Part shown: positions 21,082 to 32,837 of the stretch, in pieces
How positions within the stretch are numbered: position 1 is the stretch's first letter
Layout: each line of letters begins with the position of its first letter
Source: Ardenticatena sp.
GTDB taxonomy: Bacteria; Chloroflexota; Anaerolineae; Ardenticatenales; Ardenticatenaceae
Assembly: GCA_015487975.1 (NCBI GenBank)
Contig: WFOS01000064.1
Coordinates: forward strand, 1-64,000
Reading direction: 5' to 3'
Length of the DNA: 64,000 bases
The notes under the pieces: model-generated
The model's input: only the letters and a program-made list of their open reading frames with translations
The model's database searches: none
What the model was told of the DNA's origin: nothing
Program-made: the position numbers and the translations under genes

Positions 21082-21131
21082 GATGCGCGGAAATCGAATT
21101 GTGGCATTCATCACAAACAGAATGGACTCTT

Positions 21132-21233
21132 ATGCGTTTCGTGTGTGTCGCCAAACAGCAGAAGAAAGCCAAAAAACCGGATACCTTCCGGTCTGGCTGC
21201 TTCTGCCTGTGTGCACAGGACGACACACGCTAA
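21132..21233 (+). CDS. putative lysine-rich leader peptide 1 (33 aa) MRFVCVAKQQKKAKKPDTFRSGCFCLCAQDDTR
   Basis: Five Lys codons in eight (AAA CAG CAG AAG AAA GCC AAA AAA, 21153-21176), followed by antiterminator and terminator hairpins; weak Shine-Dalgarno. Confidence 0.6.
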   Translation: MRFVCVAKQQKKAKKPDTFRSGCFCLCAQDDTR

Positions 21234-21261
21234 GCAGGATCCACGCAGCAAGCAACGCAAC

Positions 21262-21301
21262 GCGGCGGCCAGACCGAACAGGTGGCCGCCGCTTTCGTTT
21301 G
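21262..21301 (+). terminator. attenuator terminator 1 in lysW leader
   Basis: GCGGCGGCCA (21262-21271) / TGGCCGCCGC (21283-21292), then TTTCGTTTT. Confidence 0.7.
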
Positions 21302-21355
21302 CCTGAACCCTGAACCCAATCCAACAGACGCGAAATGCCATGTTGACCCAACCAA

Positions 21356-21445
21356 TGCCTTTCATCGACAAAAAGAAATGCAAGAAAGCCAAACCCTTCC
21401 CCCTGCGGAGGCCTGGTTGGGGCTGCATGCCGAGCGTCCCATAAA
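21356..21445 (+). CDS. putative lysine-rich leader peptide 2 (29 aa) MPFIDKKKCKKAKPFPLRRPGWGCMPSVP
   Basis: Six Lys codons in eight (AAA AAG AAA TGC AAG AAA GCC AAA, 21371-21394); possible in-frame upstream ATG at 21341; followed by perfect terminator. Confidence 0.6.
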
Positions 21446-21465
21446 CCGCACGATCATGCGTACCA

Positions 21466-21506
21466 AGCGCCAGGTCTCCGCAAAGACCTGGCGCTTTTGT
21501 TTGTTC
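21466..21506 (+). terminator. attenuator terminator 2 immediately upstream of lysW
   Basis: 13-bp perfect stem AAGCGCCAGGTCT / AGACCTGGCGCTT with 6-nt loop, then TTTTGTTTGTT. Confidence 0.85.
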
Positions 21507-21551
21507 TGCTTTGTCAACCAACCAAATCCCCAAAAAGAAGGAGGAAGCACC

Positions 21552-21734
21552 ATGACAACACGTGTTCACACAACCGAATGTCCGGAATGCGCTGCCGCTG
21601 TACCGCTGGCGGAAGCCGTTTTCCTGCACGAAATCGTGGTCTGCCCAGAATGTGGCGTGGAATTGGAAGTCGTCGCACTCGACCCACCCACACTCGACCT
21701 GGCGCCAGAAGTGGAAGAAGATTGGGGCGAATGA
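21552..21734 (+). CDS. lysW: lysine biosynthesis amino-group carrier protein LysW
   Basis: 60 aa acidic protein, CPEC...CPEC zinc motif, C-terminal EDWGE signature. Confidence 0.95.
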   Translation: MTTRVHTTECPECAAAVPLAEAVFLHEIVVCPECGVELEVVALDPPTLDLAPEVEEDWGE

Positions 21735-21739
21735 ACCAC

Positions 21740-21759
21740 CGGGGGCAAACGCGCCCCCG
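21740..21759 (+). other. lysW-lysX intercistronic hairpin
   Basis: CGGGGGC-AAACGC-GCCCCCG between lysW stop and lysX ribosome-binding site. Confidence 0.55.
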
Positions 21760-21780
21760 CTTTCAAAAAGGAGGAAGACC

Positions 21781-22677
21781 ATGAACCATCGCACACATCC
21801 CCATATCGGCATTTTGGTTGGGCGTATGCGGGTGGAAGAAAAATTGTTGGTGCAAGAAATCGAACGCCGTGGCCTGACCTACGAACTGATTTATGACAAC
21901 GAACTCATTCTCGACACAACGCAGGCCGAGGCCTGGCGCCGCTTCGATGTCATTCTGGAACGTTGCGTCAGCCACTCACGCGCTCTGACGGCGCTGGCAT
22001 TCTTCGAGATGATTGGCATCGCCACAGTGAACACACACGCCGTGGCCGAAATCTGCGGCGACAAGATTCGGACTTCGTTGGCGCTCGACCATGCCGGCGT
22101 ACCACAACCGCGCTGGCGCGTCGCCTTCACGCCCGAATCGGCCTTGCACGCCATCGAAGAGATGGGGTACCCCGTGGTGTTGAAGCCTGCAACCGGCTCG
22201 TGGGGGCGGTTGATGGCGCGTGTCAACGATCGCTACACCGCCGAAGCCATTTTGGAACATAAGCGCACGTTGGGCGGGGTGCAGCATTCGATTTTCTACA
22301 TCCAGGAGTACATCGAAAAGCCAGGGCGCGATATCCGCGCGTTCGTGGTGGGCGATGAGACAATCTGTGCCATCGAACGCCGTTCCGACCACTGGATTAC
22401 CAACACTGCTCGTGGCGGCACTGCCGCCAACTTCCCTGTGACGCCAGAGCTGAACGACCTCTGTGTGCGTGCCGCCCACGCGGTTGGTGGTGGCGTGGTC
22501 GCCATCGACGTGTTCGAGAGTGAGCGCGGCCTGCTGGTGAACGAAGTCAACTACACCATGGAGTTTCGTAACTCCATCGCGCCCACGGGGGTGAACATTC
22601 CCGCGCGGGTGATCGAGTACGTGGTCGATGTCGCACGTGAACCAACAGAAGCGCCACCAGTGGAGGTAGGTGTATGA
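21781..22677 (+). CDS. lysX: alpha-aminoadipate-LysW ligase LysX
   Basis: ATP-grasp protein, [35 protein letters not shown]; operon context with lysW. Confidence 0.93.
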   Translation: MNHRTHPHIGILVGRMRVEEKLLVQEIERRGLTYELIYDNELILDTTQAEAWRRFDVILERCVSHSRALTALAFFEMIGIATVNTHAVAEICGDKIRTSLALDHAGVPQPRWRVAFTPESALHAIEEMGYPVVLKPATGSWGRLMARVNDRYTAEAILEHKRTLGGVQHSIFYIQEYIEKPGRDIRAFVVGDETICAIERRSDHWITNTARGGTAANFPVTPELNDLCVRAAHAVGGGVVAIDVFESERGLLVNEVNYTMEFRNSIAPTGVNIPARVIEYVVDVAREPTEAPPVEVGV

Positions 22678-23705
22678 CCATGCGAGCAGCCATCGTTGGC
22701 GCATCGGGCTACGTGGGCGGCGAACTGCTGCGCATTTTGCTGCACCATCCCCATGTGCAGGTCGTTGCCGCCACATCGGAACGCTTTGCCGGACGCTACG
22801 TCCATTCGGTGCATCCCAACCTGCGCGGCCGTACCACGCTGCAATTTTCGTCCGTTGCCGACCTGCCCGAAGCAGATGTGCTCTTCCTCTGCTTGCCACA
22901 TGGGCAAGCTGCCCGCCGCATGGACGAATTCGCCCGCCTCGCTTCCATCGTCGTGGATTGCTCTGCCGACTTCCGTTTGCGCGACCCCGAGTGGCATGCC
23001 CGCTGGTACGCTGCCGAAACCCGCGCCGATGCATGGCGGGCACGTTTCGTGTATGGCTTGCCCGAACTCACGCGCGACGAGCTGCGCGGTGCACGCTACA
23101 TCAGCGGCGTGGGGTGCAACGCCACCGCGGTCAATCTGGCGTTGTGGCCGCTGGCACGCGCCGGGGTGATCGAGCGCGTGGTGGCAGATGTGAAGGTTGG
23201 TTCGAGTGAAGCCGGCGCCCGCGCCACTGAAGCCTCGCATCATCCCGAGCGCGCGGGCGCGGTACGTTCGTTCGCGCCTGTGGGACACCGCCACCAGGCC
23301 GAAATCGTCCAGGCGTTGAACATCCCCCCCGATGCGCTCTTCTTCTCTGCCACGGCAGTGGAAATGGTGCGCGGCGTACTCGCGACCTGCCACGTCTTCT
23401 TGAATACCGACCTGACCGACCGCGACCTCTGGCGGCTGTACCGCAGTGCCTACGCCGACGAACCTTTCATCCGTCTGGTGAAGAGCCGCACCGGGCTTTA
23501 CCGCTACCCCGAACCCAAAATCGTGGCGGGCACGAACAATTGCGACGTGGGCTGGGCACTGGACGACCACGGCCGCCGTCTGGTCGTCATCAGTGCGCTC
23601 GACAATCTGATGAAGGGCGCAGCCGGAAGCGCCGTCCAATCGCTGAACGTGGCGTGCGGCTGGGACGAATGTGCCGGCCTGGATTTCGTAGGATTGCATC
23701 CATAA
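22674..23705 (+). CDS. lysY: LysW-gamma-L-alpha-aminoadipyl-6-phosphate reductase (ArgC-like)
   Basis: [43 protein letters not shown]. Confidence 0.93.
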   Translation: MTMRAAIVGASGYVGGELLRILLHHPHVQVVAATSERFAGRYVHSVHPNLRGRTTLQFSSVADLPEADVLFLCLPHGQAARRMDEFARLASIVVDCSADFRLRDPEWHARWYAAETRADAWRARFVYGLPELTRDELRGARYISGVGCNATAVNLALWPLARAGVIERVVADVKVGSSEAGARATEASHHPERAGAVRSFAPVGHRHQAEIVQALNIPPDALFFSATAVEMVRGVLATCHVFLNTDLTDRDLWRLYRSAYADEPFIRLVKSRTGLYRYPEPKIVAGTNNCDVGWALDDHGRRLVVISALDNLMKGAAGSAVQSLNVACGWDECAGLDFVGLHP

Positions 23706-23719
23706 GGGGGACGAGACCA

Positions 23720-24544
23720 ATGCATACGAACGGTTTATTGGTTGTCAAAGTTGGTGGTGGCGAAGGCAATCGCATCGAACCGGTGCTGGACGACCTTGCC
23801 GAGCTCTGGCACGCCGGACAACGCTGGGTGCTGGTCCATGGGGGCTCGGCACGCACGAACGACGTCGCAACCGCGCTGGGACATCCGCCCCAATTCATCA
23901 CCTCGCCATCCGGATTCACCAGCCGCCGCACCGACCGCCAGACGGCGCTCATCTTCACCATGGTGTACGCTGGTGAGATGAACAAGACCATCGTCGAAGG
24001 ATTGCAGGCTCGCGGCATCGATGCAGTTGGGCTCTCGGGTGCGGACGGGCGCTTGTTGGAAGGCGAACGGAAGAAGGCCATCCGCGCGGTGGTGAATGGC
24101 CGCCGCATGATCGTGCGCGACGACTACACCGGCACGATTCGGCGCGTGAACGGAACGCTACTCCGCCTTTTGCTGGATGCAGGCTACGCACCCGTAGTCT
24201 GCCCGCCTGCCATCAGCCACGAACATGAGCTCATCAACGTGGATGGCGACCGCGCCGCCGCCGCGCTGGCGGCTGCCCTGCACGCCCATACGCTGGTTTT
24301 GCTCACCGGTGCCCCAGGCTTGCTCCGCACCCCCGACGACCCGACATCGCGCATTGCGACTCTGCCCGCCGTCGCACTCGAAGAGGCCATGACAACCTAC
24401 GCGCAGGGGCGCATGCGCATCAAGCTGCTGGCTGCGCGAGAAGCCCTGGACGGGGGCGTTGCGCAGGTGGTGATTGCCACCAGCAACACCGAACACCCCG
24501 TGCAACAGGCACTAGCCGGCAACGGCACCATCATCAGCGTATGA
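23720..24544 (+). CDS. lysZ: LysW-aminoadipate kinase (ArgB-like)
   Basis: VVKVGGGEGN...LVHGGSARTND; amino-acid kinase fold; operon context. Confidence 0.92.
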   Translation: MHTNGLLVVKVGGGEGNRIEPVLDDLAELWHAGQRWVLVHGGSARTNDVATALGHPPQFITSPSGFTSRRTDRQTALIFTMVYAGEMNKTIVEGLQARGIDAVGLSGADGRLLEGERKKAIRAVVNGRRMIVRDDYTGTIRRVNGTLLRLLLDAGYAPVVCPPAISHEHELINVDGDRAAAALAAALHAHTLVLLTGAPGLLRTPDDPTSRIATLPAVALEEAMTTYAQGRMRIKLLAAREALDGGVAQVVIATSNTEHPVQQALAGNGTIISV

Positions 24545-24557
24545 AGAGGGGGAGACG

Positions 24558-25735
24558 ATGACGACGCAACTACCAGAAACACGCTCATTTCTCGATGTGG
24601 AAGAACGCTTTGGGAGTGGCGCTTACGCCTTGCGCGGCCTGACGCTGGTACGGGGCGAAGGAGCGCGTGTGTGGGACACCGAGGGGCGCGAGTACATCGA
24701 CTGCATCGCCGGGCATGGTGCTGCCATTCTGGGGCATGCCCACCCCGCTGTGCGCACAGCCCTCAGCGAACAAGCCGCACGCCTGATTGCCTGCCCTGGT
24801 ACATTCGCGAACGACGTGCGTGCTTCCCTGCTGGAACGTCTGCACCGTATCAGCGGTTTCGCCCGCTTCTTCCTCTGCAACAGCGGCGCCGAAGCCGTGG
24901 AAGGTGCGCTCAAAGCCGCCCGTCTGCTCACTGGGCGGAGAGGCATCGTCGCCATGCACCGCGCGTTTCACGGGCGCACCATGGGCGCCCTTTCGGCCAC
25001 TGCATCCCCCAAGTATCGCACCCCCTTCGAGCCGCTGGTGCCCAATGTCCGCCATATTCCCTTTGGCGATAGCGCCGCTGCCGAAGCCACCATCACCGAA
25101 GAGACCGCCGCCGTCATTCTGGAACCGATACAAGGCGAAGGGGGTATTCACCCCGCCGATCACGACTATCTGCACACCTTGCGCCAACTTTGCGATGCGC
25201 GTGGCGCGCTGCTCATTTTCGACGAAGTGCAAACCGGCTTCGGGCGGACGGGCACCTGGTTTGCCTTCCAACACGTTGGCGTGCGCCCCGACATCATCGC
25301 GCTGGCGAAGGGCATCGCCAATGGGGTGCCGCTGGGAGCCGTTGGCTTTGCCGCGCATCTGCCCCCATTGCCCGCCGGAAGCCACGGTTCCACATTCGGC
25401 GGCAACCCACTTTCGGCAGCGGCCGCGTTGGCGACACTCGATACGCTGGAACGCGAACAACTCCCCGAACGTGCCGCGCGGCTGGGGGCGTGGGCCCTGG
25501 ATGAATGGAGACGCTGCCTGAGCGGCCATCGCCTCGTGCGCGACGTGCGCGGCATGGGGCTGATGTTGGGTATCGATCTGCGCACACGTGTCACGCCGCT
25601 GCTCAAACGGTTGCAAGCGCGGGGAATTTTGGCGCTTCCCGCCGGTCCAACGGTGCTGCGTCTGCTTCCGCCGCTCATCATCGGCGAGGGAGCATGGGCA
25701 ACGGTCATCGAAACCGTGCTCGACGAGGTGCAACG

Positions 25736-25739
<4 letters not shown>
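24558..25739 (+). CDS. lysJ: LysW-gamma-L-lysine aminotransferase
   Basis: Class-III aminotransferase: FLCNSGAEAVEGALKAARL, LIFDEVQTGFGRTG, ALAKGIANGVPLGAV. Confidence 0.92.
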
Positions 25740-27987
<2,248 letters not shown>

Positions 27988-27988
27988 A

Positions 27989-29296
27989 ATGGGCGCGACG
28001 TTCGTGCAAAAAGTACTTGCCCGTGCCGCCGGGCGCGAACATGCCGAGGTCGGTGAGGTGCTGGACGTGCGCCCCGACCGCATTCTCAGCCATGACAACA
28101 CCGCGGCCATCATCGCCAAGTGGCGCACGCTCGGGCAATCGCGTCTGCCGAACCCCGAACGGCTTGCCATCACACTCGACCATGCCGCGCCGCCTCCCAC
28201 GGTGCGCCATGCGCAAAACCATGCCGTCATCCGCGCCTTCGTCGCCGAACATGGCATTCGCCACTTCTTCGAGGTCGGGCGCGGTATTTGCCACCAGGTT
28301 CTGAGCGAGGAAGCGCTTGTTCTGCCGGGGGACGTGATTTTGGGGGCCGATTCGCACACGGTGCATTTTGGGTGGCTGGGCGCATTCGGCGCCGGTGTGG
28401 GGCGCAGCGAAGTTGCCGCCCTTTGGGCGCTGGGGCGCATCTGGCTGCGTGTTCCCCCTACCATTCGCTTTGAGTTGCGGGGGCGGCTGGCACCCGACGT
28501 CAGCGCCAAAGACCTTGCGTTGCACATCATCGGGCGCTTCGGCGCGGATGGGGGGCTGTACCGCGCCGTCGAATTTGGCGGCGATGGGCTCGCCACGCTC
28601 TCGCTGGACGATCGCATGACACTCGCCAACATGATGGCGGAATTTGGTGTGAAAAACGCCTACCTGCCGCCTGACGAACAGGTGTTCGACTGGCTGGCCA
28701 ATCGACTGGCGCAACGTCAAGGCATCAGCCCTGCCGAAGCCTCCGAACGCATTGCCACCCGCGCCCTCTACCCCGACCCCCACGCGACCTACGAAGCCGT
28801 GCATGTCATCCACCTGGGTGATGTCGAGCCCCTGGTGGCGTGTCCGCACACGGTGGACAACGTGGTGCCCATTTCGCACGTCGCCGGGCGGCGCATTCAC
28901 ATGGCCTTCTTGGGTACCTGCACCAATGGTCGCCTGAGTGACCTAGCCACCGCAGCGCGCATTGTGCGTGGCAAACGCATCGCACCGGGTGTACGCTTCC
29001 TGGTCATTCCAGCCTCCTCCGAGGTCCTGCACGCTGCCCTGGAAGCGGGCTACATCGCCGACCTAGTTGCCGCCGGTGCGACGATTGGGACACCGGGGTG
29101 TGGGCCCTGTATGGGGAACCATCTCGGCGTGCTAGCCCCTGGCGAGGTCTGCATCAGCAGCGCCAACCGCAATTTCCGTGGGCGCATGGGCACCCCCGAC
29201 GCCGAGATTTACCTGGCAAGCCCGGCGGTGGTGGCAGCAAGTGCGCTGGCAGGCGTCATCACACGCCCAACCGATCAACTGACGGCCGAGCAATAG
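27989..29296 (+). CDS. lysT: homoaconitase large subunit
   Basis: [65 protein letters not shown]. Confidence 0.92.
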   Translation: MGATFVQKVLARAAGREHAEVGEVLDVRPDRILSHDNTAAIIAKWRTLGQSRLPNPERLAITLDHAAPPPTVRHAQNHAVIRAFVAEHGIRHFFEVGRGICHQVLSEEALVLPGDVILGADSHTVHFGWLGAFGAGVGRSEVAALWALGRIWLRVPPTIRFELRGRLAPDVSAKDLALHIIGRFGADGGLYRAVEFGGDGLATLSLDDRMTLANMMAEFGVKNAYLPPDEQVFDWLANRLAQRQGISPAEASERIATRALYPDPHATYEAVHVIHLGDVEPLVACPHTVDNVVPISHVAGRRIHMAFLGTCTNGRLSDLATAARIVRGKRIAPGVRFLVIPASSEVLHAALEAGYIADLVAAGATIGTPGCGPCMGNHLGVLAPGEVCISSANRNFRGRMGTPDAEIYLASPAVVAASALAGVITRPTDQLTAEQ

Positions 29297-29346
29297 AACG
29301 ACCAGATCTCCGATCAGTTCACACATAGACCAACAAAGGAGGAACG

Positions 29347-29844
29347 ATGATCATCCGAGGCCGTGTCTGGAAATATGGTGACAACGTCAACACGGACGTC
29401 ATTTTCCCGGGGAAGTACACCTACACCATCCAAGACCCTGCCGAAATGGCACGCCACGCCCTCGAAGACCTGGATCCTTCGTTTGCAGCGAATGTGCAGC
29501 CGGGAGACATTGTCGTTGGCGGACGCAACTGGGGATGTGGCTCGAGCCGCGAGCAAGCCGTCACGGCGCTCAAAAAGGCAGGCGTGGGGGCAATCGTGGC
29601 TGTCTCGTTCGCCCGCATCTACTACCGCAACGCCATCAACAACGCATTACCGGCGATCATCTGCCCGGAGGCAGCCGAAGCATTGCAACATGGCGAGACG
29701 GCCGAGATCGATATGACGGCAGGGCGTATTCACTGTGCGGCAGGCATGTTTTCATTCCCACCACTCCCCGAAGCAGTTTTGGGAATTTTCGAGGCTGGCG
29801 GGTTGCTTGCGTATGTGCGCAAACAATTGGGGGAAGAAGCATGA
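29347..29844 (+). CDS. lysU: homoaconitase small subunit
   Basis: [30 protein letters not shown]. Confidence 0.93.
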   Translation: MIIRGRVWKYGDNVNTDVIFPGKYTYTIQDPAEMARHALEDLDPSFAANVQPGDIVVGGRNWGCGSSREQAVTALKKAGVGAIVAVSFARIYYRNAINNALPAIICPEAAEALQHGETAEIDMTAGRIHCAAGMFSFPPLPEAVLGIFEAGGLLAYVRKQLGEEA

Positions 29845-29846
29845 AA

Positions 29847-29885
29847 AAAGACCTGGCAGGCACCCCACTGCCAGGTCTTTCCTTT
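29847..29885. terminator. bidirectional terminator between lysU and rex
   Basis: AAAGACCTGGCAG / CTGCCAGGTCTTT with flanking A and T runs. Confidence 0.85.
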
Positions 29886-29892
29886 GGGCGTC

Positions 29893-30555
29893 TCAGGCAG
29901 GCACTTCGGCTTCGTCCGGTTCAAGATAGTACGTCATACTTTGCAACGCGAGGACCGGATCGATGTATTCGACGCGCACCTCTTGCGGAACGCTCAACGT
30001 AATGGGGGCATAGTTCAAAATGGCACGCACCCCCCCTTCGATCAGACGGTTGGCAACATCCTGCGCTGCCTCAGCCGGAACGGCGATAATGCCAATGCGG
30101 ATACCCGCCTCGGCAATCCGCTCCGTCAACACATCCATACTTTCCACGACCAGCGAACCAATGCGCTGCCCAATTTTGTTCGGATCGGCATCGAAGACGG
30201 CTGCCACCTGAAACCCACGGTTGGCAAACCCTTTGTAATTCGCTAGCGCGTGCCCCAGGTCGCCAGCCCCAACAAGCGCCATAGGCCATACACGCTCCAC
30301 TTTCAGAATGCGCCGCAACTGGTCGCGCAGATATTCGACATCGTAGCCCGTGCCTTGCTTGCCGAATTCGCCGAAGTGCGAAAGGTCTTTGCGAATTTGT
30401 GCCGAGCTGATGCCCAAACGCTCACCCAACTCCTGAGACGAGGTGATGCGTTTTCCCTGGCGAGCCATCAAATCCAAAGCACGCAAGTAGACAGGCAAAC
30501 GGTGGATGACAATATCGGGGATCACCTTCTCGACTGAACCGTTCTTCTGAGTCAT
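29893..30555 (-). CDS. rex: redox-sensing transcriptional repressor Rex
   Basis: [48 protein letters not shown]. Confidence 0.95.
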   Translation of the reverse strand: MTQKNGSVEKVIPDIVIHRLPVYLRALDLMARQGKRITSSQELGERLGISSAQIRKDLSHFGEFGKQGTGYDVEYLRDQLRRILKVERVWPMALVGAGDLGHALANYKGFANRGFQVAAVFDADPNKIGQRIGSLVVESMDVLTERIAEAGIRIGIIAVPAEAAQDVANRLIEGGVRAILNYAPITLSVPQEVRVEYIDPVLALQSMTYYLEPDEAEVPA

Positions 30556-30613
30556 TGACTTGCCTCGCATCGAAATATGAACATTGGCTTCATTTGTGAA
30601 AACATGCACGCGC

Positions 30614-30631
30614 TTGTGCAGTATAGCACAA
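30614..30631 (-). promoter_or_regulatory. Rex-box-like operator over the rex -10
   Basis: TTGTGC-AGTATA-GCACAA, 18-bp inverted repeat; minus-strand TATACT lies inside it. Confidence 0.65.
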
Positions 30632-30718
30632 ACGATATGCTAGAGCAATCATACAGTAACAACACAAGTATGTATTCACTTTCGTTTACGCTCATAGCGT
30701 ATCGAAGATTGCTTCGAT

Positions 30719-30746
30719 TTGCCCCATACAACGACCTGGTTATACT
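30719..30746 (+). promoter_or_regulatory. promoter of tRNA-Cys
   Basis: TTGCCC (30719-30724), 16 bp, TATACT (30741-30746). Confidence 0.55.
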
Positions 30747-30757
30747 TATGGGCGCAT

Positions 30758-30828
30758 GGCGACGTAGCCAAGGGGTAAGGCAGCGGTCTGCAAAACCGCG
30801 ATCGCCGGTTCGAATCCGGCCGTCGCCT
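30758..30828 (+). tRNA. tRNA-Cys(GCA)
   Basis: Cloverleaf GGCGACG ... GCGGT-CTGCAAA-ACCGC ... GCCGG-TTCGAAT-CCGGC-CGTCGCC-T; anticodon GCA. Confidence 0.96.
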
Positions 30829-30837
30829 CTGAATACG

Positions 30838-30874
30838 AAAACCGCCCACTTTCGTGTGGGCGGTTTTGCTTTTC
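30838..30874. terminator. bidirectional terminator
   Basis: AAAACCGCCCAC-TTTC-GTGTGGGCGGTTTT. Confidence 0.85.
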
Positions 30875-30880
30875 GACGTA

Positions 30881-32344
30881 TTAGCTGGTGTACCAGACAA
30901 TGCCATCACAGGGGGGAAGCATCACATCCAGATACCCATCCTGCAAGACGTTCACGCCACCTCCCCCGTAAATGCGTGTCAAGACCGTGTACGCGCCGCC
31001 ACATAACGCCCCGACTGGCACTGTCACACGCCGCGCCACATCGGCACGGTTGACCGCGACCAAAGCCGTTTCGTGCCCCTGGCAGCGTGCAAAAACGTAC
31101 ACGTCATCGTCGGCGTAGAGGTGATGGTATGCGCCTGTGCGCAAGGCGCTGTGCGATTTGCACATGCTTATCAGCTGCGTGTAGAAGTCGCGCAGGTCGC
31201 GGTTCCAGAGATGAGGGCGGTCCCACGGGAATGAAGCGCGTGCCGCACGGTCAGGACGTCCACCTTCCATGCCAATTTCGCTGCCGTAGTAGATGCAAGG
31301 CGCATTGGGGAAAGTGAATTGCAAAAGTGCCGCCAGTTTGACACGGCGCACATCTCCCCCTGCCACGGTCAACAAGCGGGCTGTATCGTGGCTATCGAGC
31401 AGGTTCAGCTGGGCGCACTGAATGTCCCACGGATACAGCGCCAGAAGATCGTCGATGCGGTCGGCATATTCGCCTGCGGTGATCGGTTCGTCCACGGGGG
31501 GACGGCGGTCGAACACAGCATCATGGTTCACATGCTCGCCAATCGCGTAGCGAATACCCCATGTAGCGTACAGGTAATTCATCACCGCATCGAACTGGTC
31601 GCCTTGCAACCATTCCTGCGCTTCGGTCCAAACCTCGCCCACGATATACGCTTCTGGATTGGCTGCCTTCACCACCTGGCGAAACCTCTGCCAGAACCCC
31701 GGTGTCTTGATTTCAAATGGCACATCGAGCCGCCACCCATCAGCACCTGCGTCAATCCAGTAGCGGGCAACATGATAGATGTAGGCCTGCACTTCGGGGT
31801 TGTCGTGGTTGAGCGTTGGCATGTGATGCAAATTCCACCATGCCCAGTAGTCGGGGGGGTGGCTGGTGTCATACGCATTTGGCGGCCACTTCAAAATGCG
31901 ATACCAGTCACGATACGGCGAGGCTTCGCCATTCTCCAAAATATCTGCGAATGGCAAGAAACTACGTGCCGTATGGTTGAAAACCCCATCGATGACGATG
32001 CGAATGCCTGCGCGATGGGCTTCATCCAGCAATGTGCGAAACGCCGTATTGCCCCCCAGCATGGGATCCACCTGCAGGTAATCATGCGTGTTGTAGCGAT
32101 GGTTGCTCGTCGAAGCAAAGATGGGGCAAAAATAGAGAGCCGTAATCCCCAAATCACACAGGTCATCCAGATGCTCCACAACACCGAGCAGGTCGCCCCC
32201 TTTGTAGCCATGTTCGGTAGGCGGTGTCTCCCACGGCTCGACATGTGCCGGTTTGGGCAGGCGCTCACTTCGTGCAAAGCGGTCGGGGAAAATCTGATAG
32301 AAGACAGCATGCTTGACCCAATCGGGGGTTTGAGCTGTCGTCAT
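30881..32344 (-). CDS. cytoplasmic GH13 alpha-amylase / neopullulanase-like
   Basis: VFYQIFPDRFARS; IVIDGVFNHTARS; GWRLDVPFEI; EVWTEA; LLDSHDTARL; no signal peptide. Confidence 0.9.
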   Translation of the reverse strand: MTTAQTPDWVKHAVFYQIFPDRFARSERLPKPAHVEPWETPPTEHGYKGGDLLGVVEHLDDLCDLGITALYFCPIFASTSNHRYNTHDYLQVDPMLGGNTAFRTLLDEAHRAGIRIVIDGVFNHTARSFLPFADILENGEASPYRDWYRILKWPPNAYDTSHPPDYWAWWNLHHMPTLNHDNPEVQAYIYHVARYWIDAGADGWRLDVPFEIKTPGFWQRFRQVVKAANPEAYIVGEVWTEAQEWLQGDQFDAVMNYLYATWGIRYAIGEHVNHDAVFDRRPPVDEPITAGEYADRIDDLLALYPWDIQCAQLNLLDSHDTARLLTVAGGDVRRVKLAALLQFTFPNAPCIYYGSEIGMEGGRPDRAARASFPWDRPHLWNRDLRDFYTQLISMCKSHSALRTGAYHHLYADDDVYVFARCQGHETALVAVNRADVARRVTVPVGALCGGAYTVLTRIYGGGGVNVLQDGYLDVMLPPCDGIVWYTS

Positions 32345-32385
32345 AGAAAACTCCTTCCTTTGTTTGCACGCTTTCCCAAAAAGAC

Positions 32386-32399
32386 AGGAACGTTCTCAG
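32386..32399 (-). promoter_or_regulatory. operator-like AGGAACGTTCTCAG upstream of amylase
   Basis: Contains GAACGTTCTC (32388-32397), identical to the core upstream of the 8225-11158 amylase. Confidence 0.55.
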
Positions 32400-32432
32400 C
32401 ATATCATGATCAATCGCCAGGTGACCCCGCAC

Positions 32433-32460
32433 TTGACAACATACGTCATTGTGATATAAT
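32433..32460 (+). promoter_or_regulatory. promoter of arsR-type regulator/ATPase operon
   Basis: TTGACA (32433-32438), 16 bp, TATAAT (32455-32460). Confidence 0.75.
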
Positions 32461-32469
32461 CCCAAACGC

Positions 32470-32485
32470 ATGAATGATTGCTCAT
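32470..32485 (+). promoter_or_regulatory. ArsR/SmtB-type operator
   Basis: Imperfect inverted repeat ATGAATGA/TTGCTCAT just downstream of the -10 and upstream of an ArsR-family gene. Confidence 0.6.
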
Positions 32486-32510
32486 TTGTTCACATTTTGG
32501 GAGTGTGAAA

Positions 32511-32837
32511 ATGATGGTTCAAACAATCCCAACCATCGACGAAACCACCGCCACCAACCTAGCAGCGCTCTTCAAAGCCCTTGCCGACCCAACGCGGGTG
32601 CGGCTGATTGCTTGTTTGTTGCACGGCGAGTGCTGTGTCCATGAACTCGCCGAGATCGTTGGCCCCAGCCAAAGCGCCGTTTCGCACCAGCTGCGGTTGC
32701 TGCGCACCATGCGGCTGGTCAACGCTCGGCGTGAGGGACGACACGTCTACTACAGCCTTGCTGACGATCACGTGGCAACCCTGCTCCAAATGGGGCTCGA
32801 ACATGTTCAAGAAATCCACGCAGAACAAGGAGAATGA
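32511..32837 (+). CDS. ArsR/SmtB-family metalloregulator
   Basis: LFKALADPTRVRLIACLLHGECCVHELAEIVGPSQSAVSHQLRLLRTMRLVNARREGRHVYYSL. Confidence 0.93.
   Translation: MMVQTIPTIDETTATNLAALFKALADPTRVRLIACLLHGECCVHELAEIVGPSQSAVSHQLRLLRTMRLVNARREGRHVYYSLADDHVATLLQMGLEHVQEIHAEQGE

Noticed and set aside
21083-21313. Alternative 76-aa and 63-aa ORFs (MRGNRIV..., MDSYAFRV...) in the lysW leader
   Set aside because: They run through the terminator-1 hairpin and carry no Lys cluster; the overlapping frame at 21132 has the codon cluster. Not excluded experimentally.
21090-21550. Lysine riboswitch or T-box as the regulator of lysW
   Set aside because: No recognisable T-box AGGGUGGNACCGCG element or lysine-riboswitch core was seen; Lys-codon ORFs plus alternative hairpins explain the region better. 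Infernal/Rfam would settle it.
22551-23720. 389-aa minus-strand ORF opposite lysY
   Set aside because: Antisense artefact; sense strand is a clear ArgC-like reductase.
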